64,000 bases of DNA from assembly GCF_009720385.1 (NCBI RefSeq), contig NZ_WARX01000001.1, positions 310,001 through 374,000 of the forward strand. Direction: 5' to 3'. Below the pieces are notes generated by a model. It was not told the origin of the DNA. It searched no databases and was given only the letters and a program-made list of their open reading frames with translations. Position numbers and translations under genes: made by a program. Below are positions 45,145-53,097 of this stretch, piece after piece. The stretch comes from Catellatospora vulcania (GTDB lineage Bacteria; Actinomycetota; Actinomycetes; Mycobacteriales; Micromonosporaceae). The number at the start of each line of letters is the position of its first letter. The stretch's first letter is position 1.

Positions 45145-45248
45145 GCGGGCGCTGCGAGCGAATCATGAAACCTTCGACTCATGGCTGCGTGCGAGCGCAG
45201 CGAGGAGAAGACATGAGCGGCAATAACAGGATTGAGGTTCGGTCGTGA
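45141..45248 (+). CDS. Mini-ORF B (35 codons) linking unit A to the DivIVA-like gene
   Basis: It starts [15 protein letters not shown], runs through a second repeat unit (45141-45212), continues MSGNNRIEVRS and stops at TGA 45246-45248, which overlaps the DivIVA-like GTG at 45245 (GTGA). The unit's end GAGGAGAAGAC precedes an internal ATG at 45213, so translation could also restart there. Compared with unit A, a 1-nt indel changes the frame, so the second half encodes HGCVRAQRGEDMS rather than [10 protein letters not shown]. The same-frame reading through unit A gives [13 protein letters not shown], showing the two units once shared that frame. Confidence 0.5.
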   Translation: MSGRCERIMKPSTHGCVRAQRGEDMSGNNRIEVRS

Positions 45249-46345
45249 GCTCGCATGGTCAGCGGTTCCGCCGCCGGGCGGTCCGTCGCGGTTACAAGGT
45301 CGACGAGGTGGACACCTTCCTCGACCGGGTGGAGGCGACGCTCAACGGCGCCCCGGTCGGTCCTGAGGTGAGGTCGCAGGAGGTCCGGGACGTCGTGTTC
45401 CGGGTGCGCTTCGGCGGATACGACGAGTGGCAGGTCGACCTGCACCTCGACCGCGTGGAGCGCCAGCTCGCCGAGCTGGAGGAGCGCCCGGCCGCGCCGG
45501 GTCGCGGCGCCGAGCTGCGCGCCGGGCTGGGCGGTCCGACGCCGGCCCCCGCCCCCGCGCCGGACCGGATGGGCCCGCCGCCCCCGCCCCTGCCGACCCG
45601 CACCCCGGCCGCCAACGCGCCGACCGGCGCCCTGCCGCGCTACGAGCCGCGTTTCGACGAGCAACCCTCGTACGCGGGCCAGAGCTCGATGGGCCCCGGT
45701 CCGGACCGCCAGCAGGCTCCTGAGCGCCAGCAGGCGCCCGCGGTGCCGCCCGGCCCGCAGGGCAGCTTCGACGGCTTCGGCGGTGGCCACGGCCGCTCCG
45801 ACATGACCAGTGAGATCCGGATGGAGCGGCCGCAGCCGCCGCGGATGCCGGAGCCGCCGCGCAACGAGCCGCCGCGCGTCGACCCGTACGGGCCGAGCAG
45901 CGGTTTCGGTTCGGTGACGGCGCAGCAGCCGGTGTACGGCGGCGCGCCGCAGCGCGGCGGTTACGACAACGACGCCACGAACACGTTCGGTGCGGTGCCC
46001 CCGGCCTCGGCCAACCCGTCCACGTACGGTGGCGGCGGCGGTTTCGCGCCGCCCCCGCCCCCGCCTCCGGCTGCCCCCGCCGGCCCGGCCTACACGGGCG
46101 AGCTGGCCCGGGTGGACCAGCTGCGGCGGACGTTCCAGCTGCGCCGGTTCGGCAGCGGCTACGACCCGCAGCAGGTCGACCGGCTCTTCGAGAACGTGCT
46201 GGGCTCGCTGTCCGGCCGCACCGGCGGCACGGTCAACGAGGGCGAGCTCGACGCGGGCCGCCTCAACCTGGTGCCCGGCGGCTACTACGAGGCCGAGGTC
46301 GAGCAGGCGCTGCGCGAGGTGCGCGACATCGTCGGCCGGCGCTGA
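45245..46345 (+). CDS. DivIVA-domain protein with four GY motifs
   Basis: A 366-aa protein likely tied to polar or septal wall growth. DivIVA N-terminal domain motifs of the form GY-x4-V-D-x3-L/F-x-x-V occur four times: GYKVDEVDTFLDRV (16-29), GYDEWQVDLHLDRV (58-71), GYDPQQVDRLFENV (305-318) and GYYEAEVEQALREV (346-359). The ~230 residues between pairs are Pro/Gly/Gln-rich and probably disordered, including a run of seven prolines. True DivIVA/Wag31 has one such motif followed by coiled coil, so this is a different, bipartite arrangement. The start GTG 45245 is coupled to mini-ORF B. A strong terminator follows. Confidence 0.85.
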   Translation: MSSHGQRFRRRAVRRGYKVDEVDTFLDRVEATLNGAPVGPEVRSQEVRDVVFRVRFGGYDEWQVDLHLDRVERQLAELEERPAAPGRGAELRAGLGGPTPAPAPAPDRMGPPPPPLPTRTPAANAPTGALPRYEPRFDEQPSYAGQSSMGPGPDRQQAPERQQAPAVPPGPQGSFDGFGGGHGRSDMTSEIRMERPQPPRMPEPPRNEPPRVDPYGPSSGFGSVTAQQPVYGGAPQRGGYDNDATNTFGAVPPASANPSTYGGGGGFAPPPPPPPAAPAGPAYTGELARVDQLRRTFQLRRFGSGYDPQQVDRLFENVLGSLSGRTGGTVNEGELDAGRLNLVPGGYYEAEVEQALREVRDIVGRR

Positions 46346-46359
46346 CCGGCGAAAGCACG

Positions 46360-46405
46360 AAGGCCCCGGCCGCAGCCCTGCGAAGGGCGCGGCCGGGGCC
46401 TTTTT
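46360..46405. terminator. Strong intrinsic terminator after the DivIVA-like gene
   Basis: AAGGCCCCGGCCGC (46360-46373) pairs fully with GCGGCCGGGGCCTT (46389-46402), followed by TTT. It lies between convergent genes. Confidence 0.9.
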
Positions 46406-46411
46406 ACCAGG

Positions 46412-46633
46412 TCAGTCGCGCAGGCCGTTGCGGCGCAGCACGATGTCGATGATCATGATCGCGGCGAGGACGCCGGCGGTGCCGAGCAGCCAGAGGGTCT
46501 CGACGTTGCCCTCGTGGTTGCCGAACAGCATCAGCAGCAGCATGACGATCACCACGGTCCCGGCGATCCGGGCGGCCTTCACCGGGGTGGGAGCGTGCTG
46601 GTCGGGCGAGGTTACCGGCTCTTCTGCGGCCAC
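46412..46633 (-). CDS. Small two-helix membrane protein
   Basis: A 73-aa protein of unknown function: a short polar N-terminus (MAAEEPVTSPDQHAPTPVKA), two hydrophobic helices (about residues 22-37 and 45-64, IAGTVVIVMLLLMLFG and TLWLLGTAGVLAAIMIIDIVL), and a basic tail RRNGLRD. GTG 46633 is chosen because AAGGA lies 7 nt upstream; a longer frame up to 46741 has no ribosome site. It shares the terminator at 46360 with the DivIVA-like gene. Confidence 0.65.
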   Translation of the reverse strand: MAAEEPVTSPDQHAPTPVKAARIAGTVVIVMLLLMLFGNHEGNVETLWLLGTAGVLAAIMIIDIVLRRNGLRD

Positions 46634-46831
46634 GATCAGGTCCTTCTCTCTCGACTCCAGGCCTCCGCCGACGGCGCGCGTCGCGGTGGCGGCAATACAG
46701 TCTGGCATGTCGTGATCGAGAGCCCGGGGGGAGTCCGGCATCCCACAGCCGAGGTGGCGGTGGGCGGGCCCACCGGAGCGCTCAGGTAGCGTCTACCAGG
46801 TCGGCTTACGCGGCGAGAAGGGAAACGGGCA

Positions 46832-48412
46832 GTGCGGATCACCGGTACGGGACACGCCAGCATGCGCATCGATACGGCGGCGGGTTCGATCCTGTGCGAC
46901 CCGTGGGTGAACCCGGCGTATTTCGCCTCGTGGTTCCCGTTCCCGGACAACTCGCAGCTGGACTGGGAGCACCTGGGCGACGTCGACTACCTGTACGTCT
47001 CGCACCTGCACCGGGACCACTTCGACGCGGCGCACCTCAAGCGCTTCGTGTCGAAGAAGGCGACCGTGCTGCTGCCGGAGTATCCGACTTCGCAGCTGGA
47101 GGACGAGCTGCGGGAGCTGGGCTTCACGAAGTTCTTCAAGACGGTGTCGGACGAGGTGCACGAGCTCGACGGCGGCCTGAAGATCATGATCCAGGCGCTG
47201 ATCTCGCCGACCGACGGCCCGATCGGCGACTCGTCGCTGTGGGTCGAGCACGACGGCGTCCGGGTGCTCAACCAGAACGACGCCCGCCCCACCGACCTGA
47301 TCCGCTTCACCGAGCTGGGCCACGTGCACGCGCACATGCTGCAGTTCTCGGGGGCGATCTGGTATCCGATGGTGTACGAGCTGCCGCAGTCGGCGAAGAC
47401 GGCGTTCGGCAAGCAGAAGCGCGAGCGGCAGTACGACCGCACCTGGCGCTACATCGACGACCTGAAGGCGTCGTACGTGTTCCCGATCGCCGGTCCGCCG
47501 TGTTTCCTCGACGACGAGTTGTGGCAGTTCAACGACATCCACGGCGACGAGGGCAACATCTTCCCGGACCAGTCGGACTTCGTGCGGGAGTACGCGAAGG
47601 TCGGCGGGAACAACGGGGTGGTGCTGCTGCCGGGTTCGGTGTCGACGCTGACCGAGCAGACCTGCGACACGACACACCCGGTGCCGGACGTGGAGGAGTT
47701 CTTCGCGCGCAAGGAGGAGCACCTCAAGGCGTACCAGGAGCGGCAGCGGACGGTCATCGAGCGGGAGAAGGCGTCCTGGTCGCACCCGGAGATCGACGTG
47801 CTGGCCGGCATGAAGGCCCGCATCGAGCCGCTGCTGGACGAGTCGGTGCGGCTGGCGCAGGGCGTGGGCGGCCCGGTGCGCTTCGACCTGACCGACCCCG
47901 CCGGTGAGCTGGTCGAGTCGATCCTGGTGGACTTCCCGAACAAGGAGGTCCGGATCGCCGCCGACGAGAAGGTGCGTTACCGGTTCAAGACCGAGCGACG
48001 GCTGATCGAGCACCTGCTGCACATCGACGAGGGCGACTGGGTCAACTCGCTGTTCCTGTCCTGCCGCTTCTCCGCGGCGCGGATCGGGCAGTACAACGAG
48101 TTCGTTTACGCGTTCTTCAAGTGCCTGTCCGAGGAGCGCCTGCAGTACGCGGAGGGCTGGTACGAGTCGCAGCGGCCCGACGCCGAGGACATCACCGTGG
48201 GCGACTGGTCGTTCCAGCGCCGCTGCCCGCACCTGAAGGCCGACCTGACCCGCTTCGGCATCGTCGAGGGCGACCAGCTCACCTGCCAGTTGCACGGCTG
48301 GAAGTGGAACCTCAAGACCGGCCGCTGCCTGACCAGCGTCGGCCACGAGATCCGCGCCGAGCCCGCCGGTCAGTCGGCGCCCGCGGCGGAGCAGCCCGCC
48401 CCGGCCGCCTGA
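46832..48412 (+). CDS. Metallo-beta-lactamase-fold protein with C-terminal Rieske domain
   Basis: A 526-aa protein joining two metal modules. The MBL domain (about 1-240) has SHLHRDHFD with ligands H58, H60, D62, H63, and later LNQNDARPTD and FPIAGPPCFL. The middle (about 300-440) is helical and resembles alkyl-sulfatase/lipid-transfer-like or NAPE-PLD-associated regions. The C-terminus has a complete Rieske pattern, CPH at 465-467 and CQLH at 485-488 (C-x-H-x17-C-x2-H), expected to bind [2Fe-2S]. CMP-Neu5Ac hydroxylase also pairs a Rieske centre with an MBL-type fold but in the reverse order. The reaction is unknown; a monooxygenase or hydroxylase-like activity is possible. GTG 46832 with GAGAAGGG upstream; TAGCGT at 46787 is a likely -10. 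Confidence 0.85.
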   Translation: MRITGTGHASMRIDTAAGSILCDPWVNPAYFASWFPFPDNSQLDWEHLGDVDYLYVSHLHRDHFDAAHLKRFVSKKATVLLPEYPTSQLEDELRELGFTKFFKTVSDEVHELDGGLKIMIQALISPTDGPIGDSSLWVEHDGVRVLNQNDARPTDLIRFTELGHVHAHMLQFSGAIWYPMVYELPQSAKTAFGKQKRERQYDRTWRYIDDLKASYVFPIAGPPCFLDDELWQFNDIHGDEGNIFPDQSDFVREYAKVGGNNGVVLLPGSVSTLTEQTCDTTHPVPDVEEFFARKEEHLKAYQERQRTVIEREKASWSHPEIDVLAGMKARIEPLLDESVRLAQGVGGPVRFDLTDPAGELVESILVDFPNKEVRIAADEKVRYRFKTERRLIEHLLHIDEGDWVNSLFLSCRFSAARIGQYNEFVYAFFKCLSEERLQYAEGWYESQRPDAEDITVGDWSFQRRCPHLKADLTRFGIVEGDQLTCQLHGWKWNLKTGRCLTSVGHEIRAEPAGQSAPAAEQPAPAA

Positions 48413-48451
48413 CCGCCCCTGGGCCGCCCGGCGGGCGCCGAGCCCCGGCGC

Positions 48452-48805
48452 TCAGGGGTGCTCGCCCCTGAGCCTGGCGGCGTCCGCGTGGGCAGCGGCC
48501 ACGATCTTCAACGCCTCCTTGCGGGCCTCCGCGAGGTGGTCGTCAGCCTGCTCCTCGGCCAGCCGCAGGATCTGCTGCACCCGGGTGCCGAGGCCGTCCA
48601 GCCCCGGCCGCGTGTCCGAGCGGATCCCCGCGGGACCGGGCAGCAGGTCCGCGCCGCTCCCGGGCCCCGCGAGCGTGAGCAGCAGGCCCGCGCCCAGCAG
48701 GCCGACCCCGACCCAGAGCGCGACCCCGCCGGCGTGCACGCCGACCAGCGTGCCGGTGCCCAGCCAGGCGAACGCGGTGGACCACCGCTGCGCTGTCGTC
48801 TGCAT
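48452..48805 (-). CDS. Small membrane protein with helical tail
   Basis: A 117-aa protein I do not recognise. Two hydrophobic segments (about residues 11-24 and 28-47, WLGTGTLVGVHAGGVALWVGVGLLGAGLLLTLAG) are followed by a soluble, probably helical C-terminus with Ala/Glu/Arg heptads (RVQQILRLAEEQADDHLAEARKEALKIVAAAHADAARLRGEHP), similar in style to DivIVA-like or F-ATPase b-subunit helices. ATG 48805 is fixed by GGGGAGG 6 nt upstream. It converges with the MBL-Rieske gene and is divergent from the S8 protease. Confidence 0.65.
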   Translation of the reverse strand: MQTTAQRWSTAFAWLGTGTLVGVHAGGVALWVGVGLLGAGLLLTLAGPGSGADLLPGPAGIRSDTRPGLDGLGTRVQQILRLAEEQADDHLAEARKEALKIVAAAHADAARLRGEHP

Positions 48806-48984
48806 CCCGTACCTCCCCCGAGTCACCGCCATGAAAGCCGATGCGGTCAAGGCCGAGCCCGACCGTCACCGCGCCTCAGCCCGGCCCGTTGGCGTTTATG
48901 CAGGTCGAACCGGGGTTGATGGGTGCGGTGGCCCGGCAGGTGGGGCGGACGCCGGGTCGGGGAGAGGTGTCCAACCTTCCCAGT

Positions 48985-49065
48985 GAATAGCAAGACAGCG
49001 ATAAATATAAGTCTTCAAATATTCATTTCCGCTGTATACGTTCCTCCAAAACAGTTCCGGCGGGT
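48985..49065. promoter_or_regulatory. AT-rich island upstream of the S8 protease gene
   Basis: The 320-bp stretch 48806-49125 holds no gene. Within it about 48985-49065 is strikingly AT-rich against the rest of the window (for example GATAAATATAAGTC and CAAATATTCATT), with ACAGCG at its left facing CGCTGT at its right around AAATAT/ATATT. This looks like a promoter/operator region or a binding site for an AT-hook or nucleoid protein, but no regulator is assignable. Confidence 0.45.
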
Positions 49066-49125
49066 CCTGCCACGCGCTACGAGCCAGTGCCGCGGACCGC
49101 CGGCCTGACAGGGGAGGAACCAACC

Positions 49126-50316
49126 ATGAAACGTGCCCGCACGTTCGTGCTGGGTGTCGCGGTGGTGCTGGCCGGTGCCACCGCCCTGCCCGCGGCAGCC
49201 GCGGCAGCGCCCCCGGAGGCCGCTGTGCTCGCGGTCAGCGGGGAGGTCGTGGCCGACAGCTACCTCGTGGTGCTCAAGCCCGGCACGGACGTCTCCGCCG
49301 CGACCGGACTGGCCGGCCGGCACGGCGCGAGCCTGCGCAAGACGTTCCGGGCGGGCCTGAAGGGCTTCTCGTTCAGCGGCAGCGCCCTGGCCGCCCGCCG
49401 CATCGCCGCCGACCCGGCCGTGGCCTACGTGCAGCCCAACATGATCCACCGGGCCAGCGCCACGCAGTCGCCCGCGACCTGGGGCATCGACCGCATCGAC
49501 CAGCGCAACCTGCCGCTGAGCAACTCCTACACCTACTCCAACACCGCGTCGTCGGTGCGGGCGTACATCATCGACACGGGCATCCGGTTCGCGCACGGCG
49601 AGTTCGGCGGGCGGGCCGTCTCCGGCTTCGACGCCATCGACGGCGGCACGGCCGACGACGGCAACGGGCACGGCACCCACGTCGCCGGCACCGTCGGCGG
49701 GACCACGTACGGCGTGGCCAAGGGCGTGACCCTGGTCGCGGTGCGGGTGCTGGACGCCGAGGGCAGCGGCACCACCGAGCAGGTCGTCGCGGGCATCGAC
49801 TGGGTGACCGCCGACCACGACCCGGGCGAGCCCGCGGTCGCCAACATGAGCCTCGGTGGCAGCGCGGACACGGTGCTGGACAACGCGGTGAAGGCGTCGA
49901 TCGCGGACGGCGTCTCGTACGCCATCGCGGCGGGCAACGGCATCCTGGGCATCTTCGCCGCCAACGCCTGCAACTACTCGCCCGCCCGGGTCCCCGAGGC
50001 GATCACGGTGTCGGCGACGCAGAGCAACGACAGCAAGGTCTCCTGGGCCAACCGGGGCACCTGTGTCGACATCTTCGCCCCCGGCGTGAACATCACCTCG
50101 TCGTGGTTCACCAACGACACGGCCACCAACACCATCAGCGGCACCTCGATGGCCACCCCGCACGTGGCCGGGGCTGTCGCGCTGTACCTGCAGAACAACC
50201 CGGGCGCGACCCCGGCCCAGGTGCAGTCGGCGCTGATCGCCAACGCCACCACGGGCGTCGTCGGCTCCCCGGGCAGCGGCTCCCCGAACCGCCTCCTCTA
50301 CACCGCCAACTTCTGA
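49126..50316 (+). CDS. Secreted S8 subtilisin-like serine protease
   Basis: A 396-aa exported protease of the proteinase K/aqualysin type. A signal peptide (residues 1-28, RARTFVLGVAVVLAGATALPAAA) and an I9 inhibitor propeptide (about 42-110, SYLVVLKPGTDVSAA...AYVQPNM) precede the catalytic domain. The triad is Asp150 (IIDTG), His182 (GHGTHVAG) and Ser341 (SGTSMATPHVAG). Four or more cysteines are in the mature part. There is no C-terminal binding or sorting domain, so it should be freely secreted. ATG 49126 with GGGGAGGA upstream; the start at 49087 would break the signal peptide. The promoter is probably in the AT-rich island. Confidence 0.93.
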   Translation: MKRARTFVLGVAVVLAGATALPAAAAAAPPEAAVLAVSGEVVADSYLVVLKPGTDVSAATGLAGRHGASLRKTFRAGLKGFSFSGSALAARRIAADPAVAYVQPNMIHRASATQSPATWGIDRIDQRNLPLSNSYTYSNTASSVRAYIIDTGIRFAHGEFGGRAVSGFDAIDGGTADDGNGHGTHVAGTVGGTTYGVAKGVTLVAVRVLDAEGSGTTEQVVAGIDWVTADHDPGEPAVANMSLGGSADTVLDNAVKASIADGVSYAIAAGNGILGIFAANACNYSPARVPEAITVSATQSNDSKVSWANRGTCVDIFAPGVNITSSWFTNDTATNTISGTSMATPHVAGAVALYLQNNPGATPAQVQSALIANATTGVVGSPGSGSPNRLLYTANF

Positions 50317-50405
50317 CCGCACCGCCCCACGCTCCGGCGGGGTTCTCAGACCCCCGAACCCCGCCGGGCACCGGCAGGGCGTGTCGAGGGGGCCCGCCTT
50401 GCAAC

Positions 50406-50464
50406 GACGTTGGCCTATCTGGATGAAGAATCGTGGATCCAGCTCATCCAGATAGGCCAACGTC
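50406..50464. repeat. Long-arm intergenic hairpin, family C copy 2
   Basis: A perfect 21-bp inverted repeat (50406-50426 and 50444-50464) with a 17-nt loop. The outer GACGTTGGCCTAT equals copy 1 at 9662-9682; the inner eight bases differ on both arms together. It lies between the convergent protease and dehydrogenase genes. Confidence 0.88.
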
Positions 50465-50489
50465 TATAACAAGCAGATTCGAGCGCGCG

Positions 50490-52967
50490 TCACATCTTGA
50501 TGCGCTCGTTCTTCGGGTCGTAGAGGGGTCGCAGGGAGGCTGTGGCGGGGTACACCCGCTCGGCGATCTCCACGGTCCACGTGCCCGCGTCGATCCACGC
50601 CTGGTCCAGCGGCACGTCCCCGGCGTCGATCATCGCGAGCCCGACCGCCCCGCCGAGGGTGTGCCCGTACGACGCGGCCCGGATGTACCCCACCGGCATC
50701 CCGTCGCGCCGCACCACCTCGGCGTGGAACATCATCGCGTCCGGGTCGGTGACCAGGATCTGCAGCAGGCGGCGGCGCAGCGGCCCCTCGGCCTTCTTCG
50801 CCAGCACCGCCTCCCGCCCGATGAAGCCGCCTGGCTTGTCCAGCGCCACCGCGAACCCGAGCCCCGCCTCCAGCACCGAGTCGGTGTTGTCGATGTCGTG
50901 GCCGTAGTCCCGGTAGCCCTTCTCCATCCGCAGGCTAGACAGCGCCTTGAGACCGGCGTGCCGCAGCCCCAGCGGCCGCCCGGCCTCGACCAGCCGGTCG
51001 TACGCGTGCACCGCCTGCTCGGCCGGGACATACAGCTCGTAGCCCAGCTCGCCCAGGTAGGTGATCCGGATGCACAGCGCGCGGGCGAACCCCAGGCCGA
51101 TCTCCCGGGCGGTCCGGAAGCCGAACGCCTCGTTCGACATGTCCGCCGTGGTCACCGCCGACAGCAGCTCCCGCGACCGCGGCCCCTGGATGTTGATCTG
51201 GGCGTACGCCCCGGTCATGTCGGTGGCGAACGCGTGCGCCCCGGTCGCCTCGAAGTGCCGGCGCAGCCGCGTCTCGACATGCCGGTGGGCGGTGTCGGAG
51301 GCGACCACCCAGAACCGGTCGTCGGCCAGCTTGGTGACGGTCAGGTCCGCCTCCAGCGTGCCGCCCTCGTTCAGCCACTGGGTGTACGTGATCATGCCCG
51401 GTTCGCCGTCGACCCGGTTCGCGCTCAGCCGCTCCAGCGCCGCCCCCGCGTCCCGCCCCTGCACCAGGAACTTCGCCATGAACGACATGTCCATGAGGAT
51501 CACGCCCTCGCGGGCGGCCTGGTGCTCCTCGGCCCAGTTGCCGAACCAGTTCTGCCGCCCCCAGGACAGCTTGGCGACCTTCGGCTCCTGGCCCTCGGGG
51601 GCGTACCAGTCGGGGCTCTCCCAGCCGCTGACGTCCTTGAAGTAGCCGCGCTGGGCGCGCAGCCGCTCGTGGATCGGGGAGAGCTTGGCGTCGCGGGCGG
51701 TCTCCATGGACTTGCCCGGGTAGTGCGGCGCGTAGACCATGCCCAGCGACTCCACGGTGCGGGTCGCCCGGTAGGCCGGGTTGCTCTGGTACGTGTGCAG
51801 CCGGTCGATGTTCATGCCGGTCACGTCGATGTCGGGGCGGCCGTTGAGGATCCAGTGCGCCATGGCCCGGCCGATGCCGCCGCCGGTCAGGATGCCGATC
51901 GAGTTCAGGCCCGCCGCCACGAAGTAGTTCTTCAGCTCCGGGGCCTCGCCCACGATCGGGGCCAGGTCGGGGGTGAAGCTCTCCGGGCCGCAGAAGAACT
52001 TGCGCACGCCGACCTCGGTGGAGATCGGGATGCGGGCCATCGCCTTCTCCAGGTAGGGGGCCATGCGGTCCCAGTCCGGGGGCAGCTCGCCGAAGGAGAA
52101 CGTGTCCGGGATGCCCTCGACCTTCCACGGCGCGCACAGCGCCTCGAACAGGCCGATCATGAGACCGGCCCCCTCCTCGCGGAAGTAGCCGTACGACGAC
52201 GGGTCCTCCAGCACCGGCAGGTCGCCGTGCATGCCGTCGATGGGCTCGGTGATCAGGTAGTAGTGCTCGGCGGCCTGCAGCGGGATGTTCACGCCGGCCT
52301 TCTCGCCGAGCTGGCGGGCCCACATGCCCGCGCAGTTGACCACGAACTCGGCCTCGATGTCGCCGTAGGGGGTGCGCACGCCGGTGACGGTGTTGCCCTG
52401 CTTCAGGACGCCGGTGGCGGGGACGTTCTCGATGATGCGTACGCCCTGCATCCGGGCGCCCTTGGCCAGCGACATGGTGACGTCGACCGGGTTGGCCCGG
52501 CCGTCCTCGGCCACGTAGAACCCGGCCAGCACGTCGTCGACGTTCGCGAGTGGGAACAGCCCCTTGACCTCGCCGGGGGAGACCTCGTGCACGTCCACGC
52601 CGCACAGCCGGTTGAACGCCGACACGCGCCGGTACTCCTCCAGCCGGTCCGCGTCCGTGGCGACCTGCACGAACCCGACCTGCTTCAGCCCGGTGGCCAG
52701 GCCCGTCTCGGCCTCCAGCCGGCTGTACAGGTCACGGGTGTACTTGCGCAGCTCGGTCGACGTCTCCGACATCGAGCCGAAGGTGACCATGAGCCCGGCG
52801 GCGTGCCAGGTGGTGCCGGAGGTGAGCTTGTCCCGCTCCAGCAGCACCACGTCCTTGCAGCCCATATGCGCCAGGTGGTACGCGATGGAGGTGCCGATGA
52901 TGCCGCCCCCGACGACCACCACGCGCGCACGCTCGGGCAACTGCGGACCGGATGTGTCACTCGTCAT
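50490..52967 (-). CDS. Dimethylglycine/sarcosine dehydrogenase-like flavoprotein with GcvT domain
   Basis: An 825-aa two-module enzyme. The N-terminal FAD oxidoreductase (DAO fold) shows VVVGGGIIGTSIAYHLA and SGTTWHAAGL, whose His55 corresponds to the covalent FAD-histidine of dimethylglycine dehydrogenase. The C-terminal part (from about 420) is a GcvT/aminomethyltransferase module (YTQWLNEGGTLEADLTVTKL, GPRSRELLSAVT, LGELGYELYVPAEQAV, MEKGYRDYGHDID) that would pass formaldehyde to tetrahydrofolate. Length and order match DMGDH/SARDH. Substrate choice between dimethylglycine, sarcosine and other N-methyl amino acids cannot be told. There is no neighbouring choline/betaine operon; a family A repeat and a TetR gene follow upstream. 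Confidence 0.9.
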   Translation of the reverse strand: MTSDTSGPQLPERARVVVVGGGIIGTSIAYHLAHMGCKDVVLLERDKLTSGTTWHAAGLMVTFGSMSETSTELRKYTRDLYSRLEAETGLATGLKQVGFVQVATDADRLEEYRRVSAFNRLCGVDVHEVSPGEVKGLFPLANVDDVLAGFYVAEDGRANPVDVTMSLAKGARMQGVRIIENVPATGVLKQGNTVTGVRTPYGDIEAEFVVNCAGMWARQLGEKAGVNIPLQAAEHYYLITEPIDGMHGDLPVLEDPSSYGYFREEGAGLMIGLFEALCAPWKVEGIPDTFSFGELPPDWDRMAPYLEKAMARIPISTEVGVRKFFCGPESFTPDLAPIVGEAPELKNYFVAAGLNSIGILTGGGIGRAMAHWILNGRPDIDVTGMNIDRLHTYQSNPAYRATRTVESLGMVYAPHYPGKSMETARDAKLSPIHERLRAQRGYFKDVSGWESPDWYAPEGQEPKVAKLSWGRQNWFGNWAEEHQAAREGVILMDMSFMAKFLVQGRDAGAALERLSANRVDGEPGMITYTQWLNEGGTLEADLTVTKLADDRFWVVASDTAHRHVETRLRRHFEATGAHAFATDMTGAYAQINIQGPRSRELLSAVTTADMSNEAFGFRTAREIGLGFARALCIRITYLGELGYELYVPAEQAVHAYDRLVEAGRPLGLRHAGLKALSSLRMEKGYRDYGHDIDNTDSVLEAGLGFAVALDKPGGFIGREAVLAKKAEGPLRRRLLQILVTDPDAMMFHAEVVRRDGMPVGYIRAASYGHTLGGAVGLAMIDAGDVPLDQAWIDAGTWTVEIAERVYPATASLRPLYDPKNERIKM

Positions 52968-53032
52968 AGCGCGCCACCCTACCTTCCTGACCCGTCAATC
53001 AGTGAACCGCCGCCCGCCCGACCCTCCACCTG

Positions 53033-53097
53033 CCGCAACTCTTAAAGATTCGCGGCCTCCCGAGCGCTCTGAGCCCGCGACTCTTTAAGAGTTGCGG
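53033..53097. repeat. Intergenic double palindrome, family A copy 3
   Basis: CCGCAACTCTTAAAGATTCGCGG (53033-53055) and CCGCGACTCTTTAAGAGTTGCGG (53075-53097) repeat the family A plan with 19 bp between. It lies between the TetR gene and the start of the dehydrogenase, and its last bases overlap the TetR C-terminal codons. Confidence 0.8.
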
